Assembly: GCA_018896355.1 (NCBI GenBank)
Contig: JAHIMW010000227.1
Location: forward strand, 1-7,037
Source: Pseudomonadota bacterium
Lineage (GTDB): Bacteria > Desulfobacterota > Syntrophia > Syntrophales > UBA5619
DNA length: 7,037 bases
Direction: 5' to 3'
The notes beneath the pieces are model-generated. The model was not told the origin of the DNA and did no database searches. It saw nothing but the letters and a program-made list of their open reading frames with translations. The position numbers and the translations under genes were made by a program. Shown here piece by piece: positions 1-4,940 of the stretch (position 1 is the first letter of the stretch; every line of letters starts with the position of its first letter).

Positions 1-5
1 CGGTT

Positions 6-17
6 CGTTTATAAACG
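6..17. repeat. 12-bp perfect palindrome
   Basis: CGTTTATAAACG reads the same on both strands. The 11-mer ATAAACGATGA that begins inside it (11-21) recurs at 125-135, inside the larger inverted repeat at 76-226. It could be a protein binding site or part of a repeat family. A palindrome of this length in AT-rich DNA may also be chance, and no gene is placed to explain it. Confidence 0.3.
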
Positions 18-75
18 ATGACATGTACTACTCTCAAATATTATAATATCAATCTTATTTTATTTCATTCCATGT

Positions 76-226
76 ACCCGGCCTTGATCCACCACCAACA
101 CTTTATGATGATTGAATTTACAGCATAAACGATGATTCTTTTTATGAAGCGAGGTGAATGTAAATTGTCAGCAAACTCCCTGCTTTCGTGGGTTTGCTGA
201 AAGTTGGTGGTGGATTTAGGCCGGGT
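76..226. repeat. Large imperfect inverted repeat, MITE-like or structured RNA element
   Basis: The arms at 76-104 and 200-226 are near-complementary over about 27 bases: ACCCGGCC, then CCACCACCAAC, then CTTT on one side, and their complements on the other. Nested inside are a second helix (115-122 with 159-166) and a tight hairpin, TCAGCAAAC..CCC (168-180) with GGGTTTGCTGA (190-200), around a 9-base loop. Together they form a multi-helix fold of about 150 bases. The element begins 20 bases beyond the stop of the minus-strand gene at 246. I see no open frame and no clear target-site duplication. Candidates are a non-autonomous transposable element or a structured RNA. The rest of 1-245 is AT-rich with nothing else I can name. 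Confidence 0.6.
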
Positions 227-245
227 TGATAATGCGGGAAAGTGA

Positions 246-407
246 TCAGCTCCCCGGACTATTTCCTGGAGAGGACGATGTCACATCCAGTGGGAATCGA
301 TATCCAGCCCTCTCATAGATATCCCGTATCCGGATCAAGTCCTCAATCTTGTCTTCACTCGGAATAATTTCGCCCAGCCATCGGGTCGTTTTATTTTCAT
401 TGTCCAT
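246..407 (-). CDS. Hypothetical protein or gene fragment beside an IS end
   Basis: I do not recognise this protein. The frame can be read from a TTG at 477-479, but those first codons lie in the end of the adjacent insertion sequence. The ATG at 405-407 gives 53 residues, beginning MDNENKTTRWLGEI. The middle is charged and looks helical (EDKIEDLIRIRDIYERAGY), and the tail is Ser/Gly/Pro-rich. There is no transmembrane segment, no zinc motif and no convincing ribosome binding site before the ATG. The frame stays open up to the IS boundary near 462, so this may be the 3' end of a gene cut by the insertion. However, no continuation of it is visible on the far side of the IS (beyond 2013). The coding call itself is uncertain. 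Confidence 0.3.
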   Translation of the reverse strand: MDNENKTTRWLGEIIPSEDKIEDLIRIRDIYERAGYRFPLDVTSSSPGNSPGS

Positions 408-461
408 GTACCAGCAGATGATGGAAACTTTGGCGGCCTTGGCGATATGCCAGAATCCGAT

Positions 462-474
462 ATGGCTGACAGTT
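462..474 (+). repeat. IS1111-type inverted repeat, right end (downstream of transposase)
   Basis: ATGGCTGACAGTT is the exact complement of the copy at 2001-2013. Directly inside it on the minus strand is an outward-facing TTGACA (474-479), a consensus -35 hexamer. It could contribute to a promoter when the excised element forms a circle. Confidence 0.8.
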
Positions 475-794
475 GTCAAGAAAAAAATAGTTCTCCTGTC
501 CCTTTTTTAAGGGTTATGCTTTTTTTACTTATTAATCCAGGACATCGTCAGGGACGGGACCTCTTTTGCGACGTTTGATCATTCTGATATTCGCGGGTTT
601 GACCGCTATGACTTGACTTCATCGCGGAGCTGCCTCGGTCTAGTGGCGGAAGTTCGGCTTAGGCCTTATTCTCTTGGATTCCTCGAGGATTCTCCCAACG
701 TGGTCGCGCCCCTGCTTATGCCCTGGATATTTTGTGTATCGTTCTTTACGCGCTCCTTACTAAGAATTTTACTTTTTGCTCTTTGACATATGCT
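475..794 (-). ncRNA. Probable bridge/seek guide RNA region of the IS
   Basis: About 320 bases with no plausible gene lie between the transposase stop and the right inverted repeat. In the IS1111 subgroup the RNA that guides the transposase to donor and target sites is encoded in this downstream flank, in the transposase sense. That is family knowledge, not something the bases prove. Local self-complementarity is visible: the palindrome TCCTCGAGGA (680-689) inside longer flanking repeats, and a CCCTT/AAGGG hairpin (500-513) near the right end. I cannot fix the ends of the RNA or its guide loops by eye, and no obvious dedicated promoter was identified. Confidence 0.5.
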
Positions 795-1916
795 TTATAC
801 GCTAGGTACCTGAACCTCCTTGGCAATCGCCCACATGAAACCGGCGAGCTCGCGTGCAATGGCAGTTACCACTTTGTTTCTTTGTTTCCCTCTGGCCATA
901 AGCCTCCGGAACCGACCGCACAGCCTGACCTGCGCCTTCCAGGCAATCTCTCGGACAGATTGCGGCAGTCCCTCCTGTCGTTTGAGTAGATGCCTGCTTA
1001 CACGTGCAGGAAAACTGTATGCCTGGGCCGCTTCAACAAGAGCGCGCCTGACATGGCCATTGCCGGCTTTGGTGATGCCGCCCCGCTTGATGCTTTCCCC
1101 ACTGGAGTATTCTGAAGGAATAAGCCCGAGATAGGTCATGAGCTGCTTGGGTCTCTCAAAACGGTTCATGTCGCCGATCTCGGCCACGCTGGTTGTCGCC
1201 ACGACCGGAGCCACACCCCTGAGAGCCTGAAGCGCCTTGACTACCGGCGCCATATGCCACTCGGGGAGGAGCTTCTGTATCTGATCAGTTAGGCGAGTTA
1301 CGCGCCCGGTACCCTCCGTGATCGCATGAATGTATTCTTGGAGTGTAATCTGCTGTGCCGGATGCGGCATGGTAACATCCGACAGCCAGCGCATATGAGC
1401 AGGTGTCCAAGATTGTTTGCCGGGGTATCGGTGCCCATGCCGGAGCAGAAAAGCACCTAATAGCTGGCGGGCGGCGCGCTGGGCTTTAACCGCATCTTCC
1501 CGGGCACGGGTTAAGTCACGCATGGCTTCATCCTCCTCCCGGGGGACATAAACCCTGGTGAGCTCGCCGGCTCGCTCCAGCCGGGCGAGGTTCTCAGCAT
1601 CCCGACGATCGTTCTTAATCCGATTGCCGCTTTTCTTGGGAATCATTGAGGGAGCGACGACAACACATTGAAAACCCTGCTTGGTCAGGTGGCGATATAT
1701 CTCATATCCACACGGACCGGCTTCATAGACAAAGCGCAACTCCTCTCCATTGCTCCTGACGCTTCTGAGCTTCCTGATCGCTTTGTCCAGTGATGTCATG
1801 TCGCCACCAATTTTGCCGTAGTGCCGGACCTCCTGGTTGCCGGCGGTTTCGGCGGTTACGATTTCAATGGAATTTTTGTGTGCATCAAGGCCTACGATTG
1901 TGATATTGTGTTCCAT
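795..1916 (-). CDS. IS110/IS1111-family DEDD transposase
   Basis: The gene encodes a 373-residue recombinase that moves the surrounding IS by RNA-guided recombination. The N-terminal RuvC-like domain shows the DEDD residues: D11 in GLDAHK, E65 in VYEAGPCGYE, and D103/D106 in KNDRRDAEN. A helical, Arg-rich linker (about 120-220) follows. The C-terminal Transposase_20 domain has the signature GLIPSEYSSGES (264-275) with the probable catalytic serine at 271/272, then GGITKAGNGHVRRALVEAA. The length is normal and there is no frameshift, so it appears intact. The start is the ATG at 1914-1916, because AAGGAGG lies about six bases upstream. A longer in-frame start at 1961 has no such site. It is the only gene of the element. 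Confidence 0.93.
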   Translation of the reverse strand: MEHNITIVGLDAHKNSIEIVTAETAGNQEVRHYGKIGGDMTSLDKAIRKLRSVRSNGEELRFVYEAGPCGYEIYRHLTKQGFQCVVVAPSMIPKKSGNRIKNDRRDAENLARLERAGELTRVYVPREEDEAMRDLTRAREDAVKAQRAARQLLGAFLLRHGHRYPGKQSWTPAHMRWLSDVTMPHPAQQITLQEYIHAITEGTGRVTRLTDQIQKLLPEWHMAPVVKALQALRGVAPVVATTSVAEIGDMNRFERPKQLMTYLGLIPSEYSSGESIKRGGITKAGNGHVRRALVEAAQAYSFPARVSRHLLKRQEGLPQSVREIAWKAQVRLCGRFRRLMARGKQRNKVVTAIARELAGFMWAIAKEVQVPSV

Positions 1917-1960
1917 GACCTGCCTCCTTATTTTTGGCTCTGTATTTGGATACCTTTCCA

Positions 1961-1989
1961 ATTATAACCCATGGTGATAAGGGCAGGTC
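1961..1989 (-). promoter_or_regulatory. Candidate transposase promoter
   Basis: On the minus strand a perfect TATAAT (1961-1966) lies about 45 bases upstream of the transposase start. The -35 region is weak (GTGACC or TGACCT, 18-19 bases away). A good -10 with a poor -35 is common in IS ends, where a better -35 is supplied on circularisation. Confidence 0.4.
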
Positions 1990-2000
1990 ACTATATTTTT

Positions 2001-2013
2001 AACTGTCAGCCAT
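2001..2013 (+). repeat. IS1111-type inverted repeat, left end (upstream of transposase)
   Basis: AACTGTCAGCCAT is the exact complement of the sequence at 462-474. It marks the transposase-proximal end of the insertion sequence. Confidence 0.8.
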
Positions 2014-2041
2014 TATGTCTAGTCATTTCAACCTGTTCTGG

Positions 2042-2061
2042 ACCCCGGCTTTCGCCGGGGT
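2042..2061. repeat. REP-like hairpin
   Basis: CCCCGGC and GCCGGGG pair around a TTTC loop, extended by one A-T pair. With its flanks (CTGGACC...GGTGAC) it matches a palindrome widespread between proteobacterial genes, often mis-translated as a VTPAKAGVQ peptide. It starts about 29 bases outside the IS end, a typical neighbourhood for IS110-family insertions. Confidence 0.7.
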
Positions 2062-2091
2062 GACCGTAAAGGGTAGATTTTCAAAGGTCTC

Positions 2092-2466
2092 ATGTGGAAG
2101 ATTCTCCAGACGGATCAATTTGGCGAGTGGTTTGCGAGTTCTGACACTGTCGATGAAGATGCCCGTATATCCATATATGCTGTGATGGAAGTTTTGAAGA
2201 GCCTGGGGCCGAATCTTGGCCGTCCCTATGAGACCTTTGCACAACCCACATCCCGTCATTGCGAGGCGCTTATGCGCCGTGGCAATCTCTCTGATCATGG
2301 TGACTTATGAGATTGCTTCGTCGGCTGTTGCCTCCTCGCAAAGACAAAAACAGATGTTGTGCAAAGGTCTCCCTATGTTGATTCGGTAAAGGGAAGCCGT
2401 CATGAGAACATGAAGGAGTTGAGGGTGCAAAGCAAGGGAGAGGGGGATTTGGGGGCAGGAAAATGA
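2092..2466 (+). pseudogene. HigB/Gp49-family (RelE-like) toxin, disrupted by a MITE and truncated
   Basis: The first 46 codons (MWKILQTDQFGEWFASSD... to LGPNLGRPY) and the sequence after 2371 (PYVDSVKGSRHENMKELRV) join into the classic start and middle of a HigB-type phage-derived Gp49-like toxin, a RelE-fold ribosome-dependent mRNA nuclease. Between them sits a 140-bp element with a duplicated CCCTATG. The insertion adds 147 bases, so the frame is preserved, but it introduces a TGA at 2308-2310. After QSKGEG the family sequence stops. The frame runs into G-rich repeat-like DNA and ends at 2464-2466, losing roughly the last 50 residues expected of a toxin of about 110. Removing the insert alone would therefore not restore a full toxin. 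A weak AAAGG precedes the ATG. No cognate xre-type antitoxin follows. Confidence 0.8.
2231..2370. mobile_element. MITE-like element with 15-bp terminal inverted repeats and target duplication
   Basis: AGACCTTTGCACAAC (2231-2245) is matched by its exact complement at 2356-2370. The flanks carry a direct repeat CCCTATG (2224-2230 and 2371-2377), which reads as a target-site duplication. A 16-bp repeat with a 5-bp duplication is an equally valid parse. Inside is an inverted pair of REP-like halves: GTCATTGCGAGG (2255-2266), with its own GGCGC/GCGCC hairpin, and CCTCGCAAAGAC (2334-2345). There is no coding capacity, so it must be moved by a transposase encoded elsewhere. Its ends resemble those of DDE-type insertion sequences, but I cannot assign the family. 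Confidence 0.8.
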
Positions 2467-2599
2467 AAGCAAAAAAAACGCCTTTCAAGAGGATCTGGAA
2501 ATGCTGTCGCCGGAAGATGAAATTGAACGGCGGGAAGCGTATGACGAGATGAAACGAGGCGAGACGCTGAATCTCCGGGAGGCCGTTAAGAATTGGTGA
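2463..2599 (+). pseudogene. Small antitoxin-like gene remnant with frame break at an A tract
   Basis: From 2483 the frame reads FQEDLEMLSPEDEIERREAY and continues with DEMKRGETLNLREAVKNW, ending at the TGA 2597-2599. It is acidic and helical, similar in character to the C-termini of RelB-type antitoxins. This is resemblance, not a family match. The nearest good start, ATG 2463-2465 (MKAKK...), is in another frame. Adding one base to the eight-A run at 2471-2478 would join the two into a protein of about 45 residues. It is either a decayed gene, a slippery A tract read by slippage, or a short frame starting at ATG 2501. No intact toxin follows; 2600-2696 shows nothing I can assign. Confidence 0.45.
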
Positions 2600-2699
2600 A
2601 TGTTCATACAGAACGCCGGTTCGAGATCAGTCGCAAAACGCTATCGTTCGCTTTGATAAACTCAAGGCAGGCTCAGCTCACCATCAAGACCCCCCCAAT

Positions 2700-2923
2700 G
2701 TTGAAAACACCCCTTGTAACCCTGTTGTGCCATACGCCCTGTCTAAATACAATGCAGAGCTGCGAGCCATCGAAATTGCCCGGGAGTCAGGGATGGCGCT
2801 TACGATACCCGCCGATTTGAAGAAGCCTATGGTTTTCAAACCAAGACCAGCTTGGAAGACGGATTAAAGCGAGAGGTGGATTGGTATCGGAAGAACCAAC
2901 AAAATGGTCAAGCTGCCGGATAA
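2700..2923 (+). pseudogene. Remnant of an NAD-dependent epimerase/dehydratase (extended SDR)
   Basis: Two pieces of one protein are fused out of frame. From 2700 to about 2792 the frame reads VENTPCNPVVPYALSKYNAE then LRAIEIARESGM. It contains the YxxxK catalytic pair (YALSK, 2733-2747) in the context typical of nucleotide-sugar epimerases. From 2792 to 2923, in a different frame, it reads DGAYDTRRFEEAYGF then QTKTSLEDGLKREVDWYRKN, the typical C-terminal helix of such enzymes. The N-terminal Rossmann half and the stretch of roughly 100 or more residues between the pieces are missing. It cannot be functional and suggests that a surface-polysaccharide locus was once nearby. Confidence 0.65.
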
Positions 2924-2956
2924 CATTGGTTCCGCTTGGTGACGAGAGCATCAGAA

Positions 2957-2999
2957 TTATCATATTGACTAAATTTATCATATCGGCTATTAACAATAG
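2957..2999 (+). promoter_or_regulatory. Candidate mqsRA promoter and operator
   Basis: TTGACT (2965-2970), a 17-base spacer and TATTAA (2988-2993) form a sigma70-like promoter ending ten bases before mqsR. The nonamer TTATCATAT occurs twice, at 2957-2965 and 2975-2983, a period of 18 that flanks and overlaps the -35. CTATT-AAC-AATAG is an inverted repeat over the -10. These are plausible binding sites for MqsA or the MqsRA complex, which represses its own operon in E. coli. The binding itself is inferred. Confidence 0.5.
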
Positions 3000-3002
3000 G
3001 CA

Positions 3003-3311
3003 ATGGAGAAACATACACCCCATTACAAGCTTTCAAAAGTGCAACAAACGGTTGCAGATCCGGAGAGTCAACCATTTACAATAGCCGCACTTCGTGGGGG
3101 GCTCGAATTGGGCTTGATGGAACAAGAAATGAGGCAGGTCGTACTCGCCCTTTCGAGACGTGATTTTTACAAGACGATGACCACGCATAAAGACCATCGA
3201 GTATGGCAGGACGTTTATCATGGTATGACCCGGGATGGTATCTCGGTTTATATCAAAATTACGGATTTCACCGATGGGCGACCGCCGGTGATCCAGTTTA
3301 AGGCAAAGTGA
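3003..3311 (+). CDS. mqsR: MqsR-family mRNA interferase toxin
   Basis: This 102-residue protein begins MEKHTPHYKLSKVQ and matches the E. coli MqsR pattern along its whole length. MqsR is a RelE/YoeB-fold endoribonuclease that cleaves mRNA (at GCN sites in E. coli) and is neutralised by MqsA. Residues equivalent to those implicated in E. coli catalysis appear kept: K57 in DFYKTMTT, Q69 in VWQDVY, Y83 in SVYIKIT, and K100 near the end. There are no stops or frameshifts. The ribosome binding site is poor (AGG only two bases from the ATG), but the start fits the family. The toxin-first order, with a 10-base gap to mqsA, is typical of this system. It is likely co-transcribed from the promoter at 2965-2993 and repressed by MqsA. 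Confidence 0.93.
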   Translation: MEKHTPHYKLSKVQQTVADPESQPFTIAALRGGLELGLMEQEMRQVVLALSRRDFYKTMTTHKDHRVWQDVYHGMTRDGISVYIKITDFTDGRPPVIQFKAK

Positions 3312-3321
3312 GGTAATAAAA

Positions 3322-3714
3322 ATGAAATGTCCAAGCTGTGATCATGGGGAAATGATGGAAAGGACACAGGATGAAAAATTATCCTTCGGCGGTCAGTCGT
3401 TGACGCTTCATGGCATGAAAGGCGAGTTCTGTACCAAATGCGGTGAGGGTGTATGGGATACTGAAAGCTATCGACGCTACGCAGAAGCACAGGCCGCATT
3501 GCTGAGGGCCGTGAAAGGTGATCTAAGCGCGGATATTCGGCGTATCCGGAAAAACCTAAATCTTACACAGGCTGAACTATCGAAAGTTTTCGGCGTCGGC
3601 AAATTGGCGTTTTCGCGCTATGAACGAGGCAAAACACAACCTCCTGCGCCGCTGGTCAAACTTCTCAAGCTGGTGGAACGACATCCCGACCTGATGAACG
3701 AGGTTCGTGGTTAA
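3322..3714 (+). CDS. mqsA: MqsA-family antitoxin and transcriptional repressor
   Basis: This 130-residue two-domain antitoxin has an N-terminal zinc-binding domain with C3, C6, C37 and C40 (MKCPSC and FCTKC), the same spacing as E. coli MqsA, which binds and inhibits MqsR. The C-terminal HTH_XRE domain (about 70-125) contains LTQAELSKVFGVG and AFSRYERGKTQP. In E. coli MqsA, N97 and R101 contact the operator. Here the arginine is kept (R99) but the asparagine position is leucine (L95), so the DNA site may differ. GAGGT, overlapping the mqsR stop, is the probable ribosome binding site, eight bases from the ATG. It forms an operon with mqsR and appears intact. A REP palindrome begins about ten bases after its stop. 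Confidence 0.93.
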   Translation: MKCPSCDHGEMMERTQDEKLSFGGQSLTLHGMKGEFCTKCGEGVWDTESYRRYAEAQAALLRAVKGDLSADIRRIRKNLNLTQAELSKVFGVGKLAFSRYERGKTQPPAPLVKLLKLVERHPDLMNEVRG

Positions 3715-3720
3715 TTGGGA

Positions 3721-3746
3721 AAAGGGGGGACAGCTCCCCTATTATT
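3721..3746 (-). repeat. REP palindrome copy 1 (R1)
   Basis: The core on the plus strand is GGGGGGACAGCTCCCC followed by TATTATTT. It has six G rather than five, and its left arm (AAAAG) has drifted from the AATAG seen in the other copies. It is oriented opposite to copy 2, making an inverted pair about 100 bases apart. It lies just after mqsA and could act as a transcription barrier. Confidence 0.8.
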
Positions 3747-3849
3747 TCCATAGCAGCAGCAGGTCTCCGCGTTCTCCGGCGAGTTTTTCCAGGTTTGCCG
3801 TGAATACGGAGTGAGGCAACTGACCCCATTCCGGGCGAAACAGGGATAA
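3742..3849 (-). pseudogene. C-terminal fragment of an unidentified protein between two REPs
   Basis: On the minus strand a frame reads LFRPEWGQLPHSVFTANLEK then LAGERGDLLLLWK and stops at 3742-3744. The composition looks like genuine protein (amphipathic helix, hydrophobic strand, terminal Lys) and it fills almost exactly the space between REP copies 1 and 2. The stop codon lies in the arm of copy 1, and the frame enters copy 2 at its 5' end, with no start or ribosome site. I do not recognise the family. It is most likely a gene tail stranded between repeats, but a chance frame is possible at this length. Confidence 0.35.
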
Positions 3850-3872
3850 TAGGGGAGCTGTCCCCCTATTAT
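3846..3872 (+). repeat. REP palindrome copy 2 (R2)
   Basis: ATAATAGGGG, AGCTGT, CCCCCTATTAT: an imperfect stem with a GCTG-type loop and a fixed 4G/5C asymmetry that gives it polarity. It forms an inverted pair with copy 1 and lies about 55 bases before the metallophosphoesterase gene. Confidence 0.85.
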
Positions 3873-3925
3873 TCTTTCTGAACTGCCGCAATTGTGGAGT
3901 GTTTTGTAAATACCGGTAATTAAAT

Positions 3926-4843
3926 ATGAAAACCTTCGAGATTGAGCTGAACGCCGAAAGTCGCTACATCGTCTTTTCCGACTGCCATCGGGGGAACGGG
4001 TCGGCGGGGGACGAGTTTGCCGCCAATTCAATGGTGTACAAATTCGCGCTCGCTTATTATCTTCGGGAGGGCTTCAGTTACATCGAGCTGGGCGACGCCG
4101 AGGAGCTCTGGGAAAACGGCAGCTTCGTGCCGATCTACATCACCCACACGTCCGTTTACGACCTGCTGCGGGAATTCCACGACCCCGACCCGGCGCGGAC
4201 GCGCTATCTCAAGATTTGGGGAAACCACGACCTGGACTGGCAGGAGGATGCGGCCCCCTTGAGGACGGTTTTCCCCGGGATCGAGGTCTATGAAGCGGCG
4301 CTGATGCGGGCAGGGGAGGGGGAGGACATTCTTTTCATCCACGGCCATCAGGCGGACCCTGTCTGCTATGGATGGCGGGCGCGGATCAGCCGTTGGCTGG
4401 TGCGCAATCTGTGGCGGCGCATCCAGGACTTCAACATCGTCGATCCGGCTACGCGCGCGGCGGAAAATCCGGGGCGCTGCAACGAGATTGATGAAGAACT
4501 GATGATGCTGTCGCGCGGCAAAAGCAGCCTGTCCCCGTTTGCCGGGATTGTCGTCGCCGGGCACACCCATCGGCCTGTATTCGCGGGGCTTTCGCTGACC
4601 GAGCGGCGCTTTCTCGAAAACGGCAGTGGGCCGCCGGGAATCGCCCGGAAAAAGGGTCCCGAGGCGATCTACTACAACGCCGGTTCCTGCGTGCATCCGC
4701 GCTGCATCACCGGCATCGAAATCACCGCAAAGCAAAATGCGGGCGGGCCAATCCGTCCGCATTTTGCGCTTGTAAAATGGGCCGTCCAGCCCGCCGCCGA
4801 AAACCCCTCCCTCGTCATCGCCCGCACCCTCCTCGAACAGTAG
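3926..4843 (+). CDS. Calcineurin-like metallophosphoesterase, LpxH-like
   Basis: This 305-residue predicted soluble enzyme hydrolyses a phosphoester or pyrophosphate bond at a two-metal centre. The full motif set is present: D19-x-H21 in FSDCHRG, G56-D57-AEE (E60 in place of the usual final D), G99-N-H-D102, H139-G-H141 in FIHGHQAD, and G212-H-T-H215 in VAGHTHRP, then YYNAGS. The GDAEELWE segment recalls the GDxxE of LpxH-type UDP-2,3-diacylglucosamine hydrolases, but the protein is longer than typical LpxH (about 240). The extra length is an insertion of about 60 residues before GHTH and a Pro-rich tail. The substrate is unknown. The gene is clearly richer in GC than mqsRA and stands alone, with a weak ribosome binding site (CCGG region). 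It is a cargo or chromosomal gene rather than part of the TA modules. Confidence 0.85.
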   Translation: MKTFEIELNAESRYIVFSDCHRGNGSAGDEFAANSMVYKFALAYYLREGFSYIELGDAEELWENGSFVPIYITHTSVYDLLREFHDPDPARTRYLKIWGNHDLDWQEDAAPLRTVFPGIEVYEAALMRAGEGEDILFIHGHQADPVCYGWRARISRWLVRNLWRRIQDFNIVDPATRAAENPGRCNEIDEELMMLSRGKSSLSPFAGIVVAGHTHRPVFAGLSLTERRFLENGSGPPGIARKKGPEAIYYNAGSCVHPRCITGIEITAKQNAGGPIRPHFALVKWAVQPAAENPSLVIARTLLEQ

Positions 4844-4881
4844 GGCGGGGACAGGGTGGGGGACAGTTTTGAATTTTCCCC

Positions 4882-4925
4882 TTGACAGTCGCTTGCGGTT
4901 TGGTAAGAATGCGGTCAGTAAGAAT
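4882..4925 (+). promoter_or_regulatory. Candidate vapBC promoter with direct-repeat operator
   Basis: A perfect TTGACA (4882-4887) and AAGAAT (4905-4910), 17 bases apart, make a good sigma70-type promoter. GTAAGAAT occurs at 4903-4910 and again at 4918-4925, a 15-base period over the -10 and likely start point. It is a reasonable site for the AbrB-type antitoxin to autoregulate. The stretch just before (4848-4880) holds two GGGGACAG motifs of repeat-like character. Confidence 0.55.
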
Positions 4926-4940
4926 TGGAAGGGAGGTTGC

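Larger units (their letters stand above)
462..2013 (-). mobile_element. IS110-family insertion sequence, IS1111 subgroup
   Basis: The element is about 1.55 kb. It is bounded by inverted copies of ATGGCTGACAGTT and holds one intact DEDD transposase gene on the minus strand. Beyond the 13-bp core, the two ends stay similar for about 30 further bases (A-rich tract, ATAGT, CCTG.CCCTT). Ordinary IS110 elements lack terminal repeats, whereas IS1111-type elements carry short subterminal ones, so the repeats point to that subgroup. The layout agrees: there is a short flank before the transposase (about 97 bases) and a long non-coding flank after it (about 330 bases). Exact tips lie within a few bases of the repeats. 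No target duplication is evident, as expected for this family. One end sits about 30 bases from a REP-like hairpin. Confidence 0.85.

Noticed and set aside
76..226. An integron attC site
   Set aside because: The outer ends do not show the conserved RYYYAAC and GTTRRRY cores at the expected places, and no cassette or integrase is seen.
732..1134. Plus-strand open frames over the transposase 3' end
   Set aside because: They overlap the intact IS110-type transposase in antisense and lack ribosome sites or recognisable domains.
2023..2298. A 91-codon minus-strand frame ending in VTPAKAGVQ
   Set aside because: That peptide is the well-known artefact of translating a REP-like palindrome; the rest is antisense to the toxin remnant and the MITE.
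2092..2310. Treating the 72-codon frame as an intact small gene
   Set aside because: Its last third is MITE sequence; the true toxin frame resumes after the target duplication at 2371.
2593..2820. A 75-codon plus-strand frame across the antitoxin-like and epimerase remnants
   Set aside because: It is out of frame with the recognisable epimerase pieces and has no family resemblance of its own.
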